64,000 bases of DNA from Nesterenkonia populi (GTDB lineage: Bacteria > Actinomycetota > Actinomycetes > Actinomycetales > Micrococcaceae): contig NZ_VOIL01000001.1 of assembly GCF_007994735.1 (NCBI RefSeq), forward strand, positions 2,294,001-2,358,000, written 5' to 3'. Shown here one piece after another: positions 8,999 to 17,529 of the stretch. Made by a program: the position numbers and the translations under genes. Within the stretch, counting starts at the first letter, position 1. The number at the start of each line of letters is the position of its first letter. The notes under the pieces were generated by a model. The model made no database searches. It was not told the DNA's origin and worked only from the letters and a program-made list of their open reading frames with translations.

Positions 8999-10003
8999 TC
9001 AGGCAGCGGCGGGCAGGAACCCGAGCTTCTGGTAGACGTCGGCGAGCACCGGCTCGGCCGCGGCACGCGCCTTCTGCGCCCCTCGGGCGAGGAGGGCGTC
9101 CAGCTCAGCGGGGTCATCCAGCAGCTCCAGAGCCCGATCACGCACTGGGCCGAGCCGCTCCACGACGATCTCGGCGAGGTCCACCTTCAGATGGCCGTAC
9201 ATCTTCCCGGCGAACTCATCCTCGAGCTGCTCGAAGGACTTGCCGGAGAGCGCGGAGTGGATGCTCAGCAGGTTGGACACCCCGGGCTTGGCCTCACGGT
9301 CGAAGCGGATCTCAGCGCCATCATCGGTGACCGCGGACCTGATCTTCTTGGCCATCCTCTTGTCTGTGTCCATCAGGTTCAGCAGTCCGTTGGGCGACTC
9401 CGCGGACTTGGACATCTTGGCGGTGGGGCTCTGCAGGTCGTAGATCCGCGCCCCCGCCTGCGGCACGGTCAGCTCGGGCACCCTGAAGGTCTCCCCGTAC
9501 CGGTGGTTGAACCGCTGGGCGAGGTTGCGGGTGAGCTCCACGTGCTGCTTCTGGTCCTCACCCACCGGCACCGAGTGCGGCTGGTAGAGGAGGATGTCGG
9601 CAGCCTGGAGCATCGGGTAGGTGAAGAGGCCGACGCCGGCATGCTCGCTCCCAGACTTGGCGGACTTGTCCTTGAACTGGGTCATCCGGCCGGCCTCGCC
9701 CATGCCGGTCTGGCAGATCATCACCCAGGCCAGCTGGGCGTGCTGCGGCACGTGGGACTGCACGAACAGGGTGGACCGCTCCGGATCGATCCCGGCGGCG
9801 ATGTACTGCGCGGCGGTCCGGCGCACCCGTTCGGTCAGCTCGGCAGGGTTCTGAGCCACAGTGACGGCGTGCATGTCAGGGATGAAGAAGAAGGCGTCGC
9901 AGGACTCCTGGAGGTCGATCCAGCTGACCAGCGCCCCCAGGTAGTTGCCCAGATGGAGGGAGTCGGCCGAAGGCTGCATCCCGGAGAGTACGCGCTCAGT
10001 CAC
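8999..10003 (-). CDS. trpS: Tryptophanyl-tRNA synthetase
   Basis: Class I aminoacyl-tRNA synthetase charging tRNA-Trp. 334 residues, normal bacterial length. The HIGH-type motif is HLGNYLGA near the N-terminus and the KMSKS loop is intact (AKMSKSAES). The GTG at 10003 overlaps the xth stop by four bases (GTGA). Confidence 0.98.
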   Translation of the reverse strand: MTERVLSGMQPSADSLHLGNYLGALVSWIDLQESCDAFFFIPDMHAVTVAQNPAELTERVRRTAAQYIAAGIDPERSTLFVQSHVPQHAQLAWVMICQTGMGEAGRMTQFKDKSAKSGSEHAGVGLFTYPMLQAADILLYQPHSVPVGEDQKQHVELTRNLAQRFNHRYGETFRVPELTVPQAGARIYDLQSPTAKMSKSAESPNGLLNLMDTDKRMAKKIRSAVTDDGAEIRFDREAKPGVSNLLSIHSALSGKSFEQLEDEFAGKMYGHLKVDLAEIVVERLGPVRDRALELLDDPAELDALLARGAQKARAAAEPVLADVYQKLGFLPAAA

Positions 10004-10899
10004 AGCAGTTCCTTATAGTCGACGATCAGGGGGGCGTGGTCGGACCAGCGCAGCGAGTAGTCCGCGGCACGGTCCACCCTGGCACTGATGGCCTTCTGCG
10101 CCAGGGCCGGAGTCGCCATCTGGTAGTCGATGCGCCAGCCGGTGTCATTGTCGAAGGCCTTCCCGCGGTAGGACCACCAGGTGTAGGGCCCCTCAACCTC
10201 ACCGGCAAGCCTGCGGGCGACGTCCACGTACCCGGCGTCGCCGAAGAACCGGTCGAAGTAGGCGCGCTCCTCCGGAAGGAAGCCGGAGTTCTTTCGGTTG
10301 CCCTTCCAGTTCTTGATGTCGAGCTCGGTGTGACCCACGTTGAGGTCCCCGAGAACGAGGATGTGATCGGTGCGCTCAGCAAGCTTCGGCAGGTACTCAA
10401 GCATGTGCTGCAGGAACCGCATCTTGTGGTCCTGCCGCTCAGTGCCCACCTCGCCGGAGTGCACGTAGACGCTCACCACCGTCAGGATGCTGCCGCCGGC
10501 GAGCTCATAGTCGGCCTCGATCCAGCGGCCGTCGTCCTCCGGGCGTCCCTCGCCGATCCCCGCCCGGGTGGCAACCGGTGCTCGGCGGGAGATGATCGCC
10601 ACCCCGGCACGCCCCTTCTGGGCAGCCTCGTGCTCGTGGACATGCCATGCGGAGGCCGGGTCCTGCTCACCGGCCTGCTCCGCCATCCTGCGGATCAGTC
10701 CGGTGAGAGTCTCCCCGTCGGCGCGGACCTCCTGGAGGGCGAGGATGTCGATCTCGCGCAGGGCGAGCCACTCCCCCATCCCCTTGCGCTCAGCGGCACG
10801 GATTCCGTTGACGTTCACGCTGCCGATCCGCAGGTGCCCGTCCGCCTTGGAGTCGGTGATCACATGGGGGCCATCAGCCAGTGCGGCGGCTTGGCTCAT
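10000..10899 (-). CDS. xth: Exodeoxyribonuclease III (AP endonuclease)
   Basis: Base-excision repair nuclease cutting at abasic sites and trimming 3' ends. The 299 residues show the EEP-fold motifs in order: [15 protein letters not shown] with the metal Glu, [11 protein letters not shown] and the C-terminal WSDHAPLI with the catalytic Asp-His. The N-terminal 22 residues are extra. The ATG at 10899 overlaps the upstream membrane-protein stop by four bases, and the end overlaps trpS. Confidence 0.95.
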   Translation of the reverse strand: MSQAAALADGPHVITDSKADGHLRIGSVNVNGIRAAERKGMGEWLALREIDILALQEVRADGETLTGLIRRMAEQAGEQDPASAWHVHEHEAAQKGRAGVAIISRRAPVATRAGIGEGRPEDDGRWIEADYELAGGSILTVVSVYVHSGEVGTERQDHKMRFLQHMLEYLPKLAERTDHILVLGDLNVGHTELDIKNWKGNRKNSGFLPEERAYFDRFFGDAGYVDVARRLAGEVEGPYTWWSYRGKAFDNDTGWRIDYQMATPALAQKAISARVDRAADYSLRWSDHAPLIVDYKELL

Positions 10900-11489
10900 C
10901 GGACCACGTCTCCCTCGATAGTGCCTTGGTCGTCATGGCCGCCGCCGTCCTGCTCGCCCTCGGCGGCGTCGCTGCTCCGACGCCGGCCCGTGACATCGGC
11001 GAGCATGTCGCGGCCGTTGTGGGCGGTGAACTGAATAGTCTCCAGGGCACGGTCCACGATCTCCATGTCGGGGCCCTCCCCGCGGGAGATCTTGCCGATC
11101 TCGGCGGCGACCACACGGCGCTGGACCTGGACGATCTTGAAGGAGTGGTCCAGCTTCAGGTTCCGCGAGTGGGCGTCCTCGTCCACTACTGCGGTTCCCC
11201 CGGAAGCCTCAGTGTTCCGGGCTGCCGCATCCGCGCGGGCTGAATCCACAGCATCGCCGAACTTGCGGGCGCCCCTGCGGAAGGTGATCACCACGACGAT
11301 GGCCAGAAGCAGCCAGGCCGCGGAGATCGCCACCAGGATCCAGCCGATGATGTCGTTCTCATTGGCCGCGAAGATCAGGGCCACCAGCAGCACGGTGACC
11401 ATCACCGCGAAGATGATGCCGGTGCCGCGGCGGCCAGCATTGGCCACTGCAGCCTCAGCAGGGTTGGAAGAAGGCAGGGATTGGCTCAT
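10896..11489 (-). CDS. Small two-helix membrane protein of unknown function
   Basis: 197 residues: a short polar N-terminus, two hydrophobic helices in a hairpin (residues about 22-42 and 48-68), then a long charged cytoplasmic tail that may be partly helical. The ATG at 11489 (MSQSLPSSN) gives a normal membrane topology; the same frame is open far upstream, but that part is the wrong strand of the MFS gene. It heads the xth-trpS-yihY unit. I do not recognise the family. Confidence 0.75.
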   Translation of the reverse strand: MSQSLPSSNPAEAAVANAGRRGTGIIFAVMVTVLLVALIFAANENDIIGWILVAISAAWLLLAIVVVITFRRGARKFGDAVDSARADAAARNTEASGGTAVVDEDAHSRNLKLDHSFKIVQVQRRVVAAEIGKISRGEGPDMEIVDRALETIQFTAHNGRDMLADVTGRRRSSDAAEGEQDGGGHDDQGTIEGDVVR

Positions 11490-11522
11490 GATCCTCGATT
11501 CTGTCAGAGCCGCGGGAGTAGC

Positions 11523-11873
11523 ATGAAACCCATGACTGAGCTTCCTGAGGGCATCGCACCGGACACCGCGAAGGATCGCACCACCTGGATGCGCCGCTAC
11601 ACCCTGGACCCGGCCCTGGCCGACCAGTTCGTCGAGTTCCTGCGGACCAAGGTCATCCCCGCCCGGGAGGGGCGCGGCTTCACCGTGGAATCCATGTGGC
11701 TGGACGACGACAAGTCCCAGCTGACCTGGTTCGTCTCGCGGCCCGGCAGCGCGGAGGACTTCGCGGACGCTGAGAGGGAGTGGGAAGAGTCCGAGGAGCG
11801 CGCCGAGATCTTTGCCGAGGCCCCCAAGTACGTCACCGGCAAGGACCTTCGCCAGGTCATCCGCCTGCGCTAG
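11523..11873 (+). CDS. Hypothetical 116-residue cytoplasmic protein
   Basis: Single small gene divergent from the xth unit and convergent with the MFS gene. Acidic, no membrane segment. The middle (FVEFLRTKVIPAREG, then a WLDDDKSQLTWFVSRPG strand-loop-strand) looks like the dimeric alpha-beta barrel fold of NIPSNAP or monooxygenase-like proteins, but this is inference. ATG codons at 11523 and 11532 are both possible; GGGAG lies just before the first. Confidence 0.7.
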   Translation: MKPMTELPEGIAPDTAKDRTTWMRRYTLDPALADQFVEFLRTKVIPAREGRGFTVESMWLDDDKSQLTWFVSRPGSAEDFADAEREWEESEERAEIFAEAPKYVTGKDLRQVIRLR

Positions 11874-11911
11874 CCGTGATGCTCGGGGAGGCTCTCCCGC
11901 CGCCTGCGGCG

Positions 11912-13336
11912 CTATCTCTTTGAGGCGCGGCGGGCGGCGAACACTGCGGCCACGAGGGCTGTGCTCATCAGTGCGGTGAGGACGAGGGCGGCGATCAGAA
12001 GCCCGCTCCTCTCGTCCTGGCCGTCGGCGACCGCGTAGTAGACGCCTGTCACCCCTGCCATGCCGATGGCTGTGACGATGCGCTGGGCAGTCTGGGTCAC
12101 CCCGCCTGAGGCGCCGGCAACATGTTCGGGGACCTCCTGCATGGACAGTGTCTGAGCAGAGGGAATGATGAGCGCCTGTGCGACGCCGTTGATGGTCATT
12201 CCCGCAACGATCCACCAGACAGAGGCCAGCGGAGTGCCCATCAGCAGGGCGGCACCCATCAGTGCAGCGGCCGAGCCGACCGCTGCCGCGGTGCCGACCA
12301 CCATCATGCGGGGGCCGAGCCGCTCCACCCGTCGGCCCACCTGGGCGGAGAGCAGCATCACCAGCATCGCGGCCGGCAGGGTGACGAGACCGGCGACGAG
12401 CGCGCTGTGGCCCATCCCCTGCTGCACGTAGACGGCGACGACGGCGCCCATCGCCGGCATCCCGGCGAAGTAGAGGATCAGCACGGACGAGTTCCAGGTG
12501 AAGCTGGGGATGGCGAACAGCCGCAGATCCACCATGGGAGCACCGGGGCTCCGCCGTCCCAGGCTGCGCTCCCAGAGCACCCAGAGCCCCAGCAGCACCA
12601 GCCCGGCCACGGCGAGCGCGGCCCCGACCAGGTTCTGGAACTGGATGACGGGCAGCAGGATGAGCAGGATCGCCGTGGTGAGCAGGACTGCCCCCAGGGG
12701 GTCCAGGCGTGCCAGACCGCGCGGCTGCCCGGGCTCCGGCGGGGTGATGTCGTCCTTGGGGACGGGCAGCCACAGGTAGGCGAGCACGAGGGCGACCGCG
12801 ACCACGGGCACGTTGACCGCCATCACCAGCCGCCAGGCGAAGCGGTCCTCCCCGAGCTCAAGAAGCACTCCGGCGATGAGTGGGCCGAGTGCCAGGCCCA
12901 GTCCGATGACGGTGCTCATCATCCCGTATGCTCGCCCCCGGGCGGAGCCTGTGAAGAGCCGCTGAATCATCCCGATGACCTGAGGGACCAGCAGGGAGGA
13001 TCCGAAGCCCATGGCGAACCGCATCAGGTTCAGGACGGTGGGGGTGGGTGCCAGCGCCGCGCCGAGAGAGGCCAGGCCGAACAGCCCAGCACCGATGAGG
13101 AACATCCGGCGCCGGCCCCACAGGTCCCCGGCCCGGCCGGCGGGAACCATCCCGACGCCGAAGGCGAGAGCGTACCCGGAGAGCACCCACTGCAGGTCGG
13201 AGGAACTGGCGCCCAGGCCCGCCTCGATCGCGGGCAGGGCGACCATGACCGAGGAGATGCTCAGCAGGGAGGCGAACATCGGCAGCATCAGCGCCGCCAG
13301 CACCCGCCTGTCCGGCGCCGCTGCTGGTTGAGTCAC
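11912..13336 (-). CDS. MFS drug-exporter, DHA2 (14-TM) type
   Basis: Proton-driven efflux protein. 474 residues with about 14 hydrophobic segments; the A-loop motif GRAGDLWGRRRMF after TM2 and the motif-C-like GLALGPLIAGVL in TM5 mark an antiporter of the DHA2 family. The GTG at 13336 starts MTQPAAAPD. No adjacent regulator; substrates cannot be predicted. Confidence 0.9.
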   Translation of the reverse strand: MTQPAAAPDRRVLAALMLPMFASLLSISSVMVALPAIEAGLGASSSDLQWVLSGYALAFGVGMVPAGRAGDLWGRRRMFLIGAGLFGLASLGAALAPTPTVLNLMRFAMGFGSSLLVPQVIGMIQRLFTGSARGRAYGMMSTVIGLGLALGPLIAGVLLELGEDRFAWRLVMAVNVPVVAVALVLAYLWLPVPKDDITPPEPGQPRGLARLDPLGAVLLTTAILLILLPVIQFQNLVGAALAVAGLVLLGLWVLWERSLGRRSPGAPMVDLRLFAIPSFTWNSSVLILYFAGMPAMGAVVAVYVQQGMGHSALVAGLVTLPAAMLVMLLSAQVGRRVERLGPRMMVVGTAAAVGSAAALMGAALLMGTPLASVWWIVAGMTINGVAQALIIPSAQTLSMQEVPEHVAGASGGVTQTAQRIVTAIGMAGVTGVYYAVADGQDERSGLLIAALVLTALMSTALVAAVFAARRASKR

Positions 13337-13372
13337 CTGCTCACACTAGCGCAGGGGCCCTGTGCGCACAGC

Positions 13373-13416
13373 GGAGCCCCGGGCGGCCGCTGGAGGGTCC
13401 GGCGACCCGGGGCTCC
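13373..13416 (-). terminator. Perfect 11-bp hairpin after the 4-TM protein gene
   Basis: GGAGCCCCGGG (13373-13383) pairs exactly with CCCGGGGCTCC (13406-13416). It lies 19 bases after the stop at 13435 and before the MFS start at 13336, which fits a terminator without U-tract separating the two minus-strand genes. Confidence 0.6.
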
Positions 13417-13434
13417 GAGCTGCGGGCGCACTGC

Positions 13435-13977
13435 TCAGGCGGTCCTGAGGTAGTGCGCGGTCTCCTTCTTGAAGGCCAGGATCAGCCAGTACACGGTGAG
13501 CACAAGGTGCACGACGTACAGAAGCGTTCCTGCGAGGAGGAGCACATCCATGTCGAAGTAGGGGATCATCATCAGGCCGAACAGTCCCATCACCAAGGTG
13601 GCCAGGATCCCGAGGATCGCGAGGACGATGCCTAGAATGCGCGCCCAGTTCCCCTTGGCCCGCAGCCCGAAGTAGACCAGCAGGTAGAGCCCGGCCATGA
13701 TCGCCGCGCTGATGGCAGCTCCGATCACTCCGCCGGCGCCCTGGGCCGCCTCTTCAGCGTCTTCTGCCGGCAGCCCGAAGTCGTCATACATCTCCATCAT
13801 GCCGTCCACGTAGGCATCGCTGAGAGTCCATGCGGTGATCAGGCCATAGCTGACCACGCTCAGGCCCAGCAGCACCAGCACCAGGCTCTTCAGCCTGCGG
13901 ACGCCGGCCGGCTCAGTCAGCGGGCCGGTGCCGTAGGCGGCGTTGGGATCGTAGGCGGCGGTTCCGTATTTGCTCAT
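13435..13977 (-). CDS. Four-helix membrane protein, DUF4064-like
   Basis: 180 residues: Tyr/Pro/Gly-rich cytoplasmic N-terminus (about 25 residues), TM1 near residues 30-50, an acidic Met-rich loop (MMEMYDDFG), then three closely spaced TM segments and a short basic tail. Such small membrane proteins are common in Micrococcales and have no known role. It follows the MacB-type ABC genes after about 30 bases and may belong to that transcript. Confidence 0.75.
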   Translation of the reverse strand: MSKYGTAAYDPNAAYGTGPLTEPAGVRRLKSLVLVLLGLSVVSYGLITAWTLSDAYVDGMMEMYDDFGLPAEDAEEAAQGAGGVIGAAISAAIMAGLYLLVYFGLRAKGNWARILGIVLAILGILATLVMGLFGLMMIPYFDMDVLLLAGTLLYVVHLVLTVYWLILAFKKETAHYLRTA

Positions 13978-14008
13978 GATCGCTCCTTCTCGTTCCTAGG
14001 ATGTTGAT

Positions 14009-15289
14009 CTACTCGTACCGAAGGGCTTCGATGGGGTCCTTTCGGGCGGCCCGCATGGCGGGCAGCGTCCCGGCGAGGAACGCGATCGCTACGATCAGGG
14101 CGAAGATCCCCCCCAGCGCCGCCGGGTTCAGCCCGAAGAGGCTGAGCTCGGCGAAGTCGCCCAGGGGCGCGTCCTCACCCCCGGTGAGCGCGGCGTCGAG
14201 CGCGAACCCGACCACCAGCCCGGAGAGGATGCCGATCACCGATCCCATCAGCCCGATCACCACTGCCTCCAAGGAGAAGAGCCCGAATACCCGGCCCGAG
14301 GACATGCCCAGAGCCTTCATCAGCCCGATCTCACGGGTGCGCTCCTGCACGCTCATCAGCAGGGTGTTGACGATGCCGAAGCTCGCTGCCAGCAGGGCGA
14401 TGAGGGCAAAGGCTGAGAGCACCCAGGTGACCGCGTCGATGACGGTCTCGAACATAGCGATCTGGTCCTCCACCGTCAGGCCCATGAGGCCCTCATCCTG
14501 CAGCGCGTCCTTGATGTCCTCCTCATAGGCCTCCAAGTCGGAGAGCTGCACTGCGACCATCATGTAGCCCTCAGGCTGTGTGCCCTCGTACCCCTCGGAG
14601 TTGATCTCAGCGAGCTGCTCGGTCAGCTCCACCGAGGGAATGGGTGTGAACCCGACCCCGGCAAGGGATCCGTGGGTGACGCCGACGATCTCTGCCTCCA
14701 CCGAGGACTGCTCGCCGACGGCGCTGCTGGCGCCGATCATCACCGTCTCGCCGAGGACCTCCTCAGCGGTCTCGGCGTCGAAGATCGTCAGCCAGTCCTC
14801 CGGCAGGGTGATCTCCATCTCCTCCGAATCCGGAGTCTCTCCGGCGGCGAGCTCAGCCAGCGGGGCGTTGAGGGCGTCGTCGAGCTGCAGCTGGTACTGC
14901 TCGCCGTCCTCAGTCTCGAGATAGTCGGTGTCGGCAGCGATGGAGGCATCCACGCCGGTGACCCCCTCGAGGCCCTCGATGAAGTCCACATCGTCCTCAG
15001 TGAGCATCCCGCTGCCGTATCCGGCGTCGGTGACGGCATCGGGGTCGTACTCCGCGGGGCCGTCCTGCTCCTCGGCGTCCACCTCCATGGCTGGGATGAC
15101 GTAGATGGAATCATCCTCGCCGAAGCCGGAGACGATCCGGTCCAGGGTGTGGTTGATGCCCGCCCCCAGCCCGGAGGTGAGAGTGAGGGTGAAGGCGCCG
15201 ATGACGATCGCGATGACCGTCAGCGCGGTGCGCATCTTGGAGCGCAGGGTGTTGCCGAACGCGGATCTGATCAGGTCGAAGCTCTTCAT
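14009..15289 (-). CDS. ABC transporter permease, MacB/FtsX type
   Basis: Permease of a mechanotransmission ABC system. 426 residues: one N-terminal TM (RTALTVIAIVIGAF), a large strongly acidic extracytoplasmic domain (residues about 55-275), then three C-terminal TM segments of the FtsX domain with ERTREIGLMKALGM between them. The ATG at 15289 overlaps the ATPase stop by four bases. No periplasmic adaptor gene is near, as expected in a Gram-positive. Confidence 0.92.
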   Translation of the reverse strand: MKSFDLIRSAFGNTLRSKMRTALTVIAIVIGAFTLTLTSGLGAGINHTLDRIVSGFGEDDSIYVIPAMEVDAEEQDGPAEYDPDAVTDAGYGSGMLTEDDVDFIEGLEGVTGVDASIAADTDYLETEDGEQYQLQLDDALNAPLAELAAGETPDSEEMEITLPEDWLTIFDAETAEEVLGETVMIGASSAVGEQSSVEAEIVGVTHGSLAGVGFTPIPSVELTEQLAEINSEGYEGTQPEGYMMVAVQLSDLEAYEEDIKDALQDEGLMGLTVEDQIAMFETVIDAVTWVLSAFALIALLAASFGIVNTLLMSVQERTREIGLMKALGMSSGRVFGLFSLEAVVIGLMGSVIGILSGLVVGFALDAALTGGEDAPLGDFAELSLFGLNPAALGGIFALIVAIAFLAGTLPAMRAARKDPIEALRYE

Positions 15290-16041
15290 GCGGTGGCCCC
15301 CTCCGGGCTCGAGCCGGTCTCCTCGCGGACGATCTCGCCGTCCTGCATCATCAGCCGGCGCTGACACTTGGCGGCCAGGTCCTCATCATGGGTGACCACC
15401 ACCAGAGTGATGCCGTAGTCGCGGTGCAGGCCGAAGAGGATCTCCTCGACCACCTCGCCCGTGCTGGAGTCCAGGTTTCCGGTGGGCTCGTCGGCGAACA
15501 GCACGCTGGGGCTGTTGATCAGGGCCCTGGCGATGCAGACCCTCTGCTTCTGCCCGCCGGAGAGCGCCGTCGCCTTGTTCTTCGCCTTGGCGCCCATGTC
15601 CAGCTGCTCCAGTGCCCGCATGCCCCGCTCGTTGCGCTCGGCCTTGCCCACCCCGGCGATCTTCAGCGGCAGGGTGACGTTCTCCAGCACCGTCTGATTG
15701 GGGTTGAGGAAGAACTGCTGGAACACGAACCCGAAGGTCTTGTTCCGCAGTGCGGAGACCTCCTTGGCCTTCAGCCCGCTGACCGGCGTGCCGTCAAGGG
15801 CGACGACGCCGGCGGTGGGCTGGTCCAGCAGGGCCAGCAGGTGCATGAGGGTGGACTTGCCGGAGCCGGACTTGCCGACGATCGCGACCGACTCGCCCTG
15901 GCTGATGCCGAAGGTCAGGCCCTTCAGCGCATCGAAGCGGGTCTCGCCGCGGCCGTAGACCTTCACCAGGTTCTCGGTCTCCAGCACCGGTTCAGCCCGG
16001 CTGTCCGGGGGCATTTCTGCAGTGGTGTGCGTCATGTCCAT
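15286..16041 (-). CDS. ABC transporter ATP-binding protein, MacB/LolD type
   Basis: ATPase partner of the downstream FtsX-type permease. 251 residues with Walker A GKSGSGKST, Q-loop FQQFFLNPNQT, signature LSGGQKQR, Walker B VLFADEPTGNLD and the H-loop His in VVVTHD. ATG codons at 16041 and 16035 are both plausible; the first is chosen for its GGAAG upstream. Divergent from the DrrA-like gene across 525 bases. Confidence 0.94.
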   Translation of the reverse strand: MDMTHTTAEMPPDSRAEPVLETENLVKVYGRGETRFDALKGLTFGISQGESVAIVGKSGSGKSTLMHLLALLDQPTAGVVALDGTPVSGLKAKEVSALRNKTFGFVFQQFFLNPNQTVLENVTLPLKIAGVGKAERNERGMRALEQLDMGAKAKNKATALSGGQKQRVCIARALINSPSVLFADEPTGNLDSSTGEVVEEILFGLHRDYGITLVVVTHDEDLAAKCQRRLMMQDGEIVREETGSSPEGATA

Positions 16042-16566
16042 CAGTCTTCCGGATGAGGCGGCGATGCGCGTCACCCCTGAGGATGAAGAACAGCGGATCA
16101 CGCCAACGTCCCTGGCAGGCCCTGACCCAGCAGGCGATGAGCAGGCGTCCCGCTGGTGCAGCACGAACCGGATTCGGCGACCGGTGCCCCCTCGGTGGTG
16201 CCGCGACCGCCGCATCGTCCTCACCGGCGAGGATCTCGTCGAGGGATACCCCTTCGTGCCCTCCGCCCCGGTGGCCGACCAAGATCACCACAACCCTGAA
16301 CTGGCCGAGCAGGTCTGACTCGGCCCGCCTGCTGCAGCCCCGGGCGAGCTCCTCGGCCAAGCTTCTCGCGCGCCTCGCCCCGAGCTGAGGCCCTGTGCAC
16401 GGCCAGCACCAGCTGACCCGGGGCAGAGTGTTTGAGGAAGCTGACCTGCATACCGGTATCAGGCAGGAGCATCTGTCGTGCCATCCGGCCTGATCCCGCC
16501 GCTCACCTGACCGGCCGCCAGGCACCTGCCGCTCGCCGCCGAAGCTCCGGGACTAGGCTTGTGCCC
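16042..16566. other. 525-bp divergent intergenic region, no gene recognised
   Basis: Lies between two divergently transcribed ABC systems. Short open frames exist on both strands but none has a credible start, composition or family. It should contain the promoters of both operons; a TAGGCT hexamer at 16554-16559 is a good -10 for the rightward gene. I see no strong hairpin or repeat. Confidence 0.5.
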
Positions 16567-17529
16567 GTGCCTGAGACCGTATCCCCCACGCCTGCTATCA
16601 CCGCCGACCAGCTGGTGAAGCGCTACGGCGACTTCACCGCCGTAGACGGCATCACCTTCCAGGTCGCCGGCGGCGAGGCCTTCGGGCTGCTGGGCCCCAA
16701 CGGGGCCGGCAAATCCACCACCATGCGGATGATCGCAGCCGTCGCCTCCCGCACCTCCGGAGCCATGGAGGTCGCAGGACTGGACCCGCAGCAGGAGGGC
16801 CCCCGGGTCCGGGCGCGGCTCGGAGTGATCCCCCAGCAGGACAACCTGGACGAGGAGCTCACCGTCCGGGAGAACATCATCATGTACGGCAGATTCTTCG
16901 GCCTGCCGCGGAAGCACCTGGCCTCCAAGGCCGACGAGCTGCTCGAGTTCGCCCAGCTGACCCATAAGGCCGAATCCCGGGTGGAGGACCTCTCCGGCGG
17001 AATGAAACGGCGCCTCACCATCGCCCGGGCCCTCGTCAACGATCCCGACATCCTCCTGCTCGACGAGCCCACCACCGGCCTGGATCCCCAAGCACGGCAC
17101 GTGCTCTGGGACCGGCTGTTCCGGCTCAAGGAGACCGGCACCACCCTGGTGCTGACCACCCACCACATGGAAGAGGCCGAGCAGCTCTGCGAGCGGCTCA
17201 TCGTCGTCGACCACGGCAGGATCATGGCTGAAGGCTCCCCGAAGGAACTCATCCGCGAGCACTCCACCCGCGAGGTGCTCGAGCTTCGCTTCGGCATGGA
17301 CCGCAACCGGGAGATCGCCGCCGAGCTGGAGCCGGTCCTGGTGGCCGCCGACATCGGCCACCGCCACATCGAAGTCCTGCCTGACCGCCTCCTCGTCTAC
17401 GCCGCCGACGCCGAATCCGCCCTGGAGCGCATCCACAGCACCGGGCACAGGCCGGTGACCTCCCTGGTCCGGCGCTCCTCCCTGGAGGACGTGTTCCTGC
17501 GCCTGACAGGACGGACTCTGATCGATTGA
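16567..17529 (+). CDS. ABC transporter ATP-binding protein, DrrA/NodI type
   Basis: Cytoplasmic ATPase for the double ABC-2 permease that follows. 320 residues: Walker A GPNGAGKST, signature LSGGMKRRL, Walker B ILLLDEPTTGLD, then the long C-terminal extension typical of DrrA-like exporters. The frame is open upstream, but the GTG at 16567 (VPETVSPT) is chosen: TAGGCT sits seven bases before it, which fits a leaderless transcript. A GTG at 16561 is the alternative. Stop and next start overlap (TTGA). Confidence 0.92.
   Translation: MPETVSPTPAITADQLVKRYGDFTAVDGITFQVAGGEAFGLLGPNGAGKSTTMRMIAAVASRTSGAMEVAGLDPQQEGPRVRARLGVIPQQDNLDEELTVRENIIMYGRFFGLPRKHLASKADELLEFAQLTHKAESRVEDLSGGMKRRLTIARALVNDPDILLLDEPTTGLDPQARHVLWDRLFRLKETGTTLVLTTHHMEEAEQLCERLIVVDHGRIMAEGSPKELIREHSTREVLELRFGMDRNREIAAELEPVLVAADIGHRHIEVLPDRLLVYAADAESALERIHSTGHRPVTSLVRRSSLEDVFLRLTGRTLID

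Noticed and set aside
10896..12773. A 625-codon minus-strand frame as one large protein
   Set aside because: Its first two thirds lie antiparallel in register with the MFS gene and have low-complexity Arg/Gly/Ala composition; only the part from 11489 is credible.
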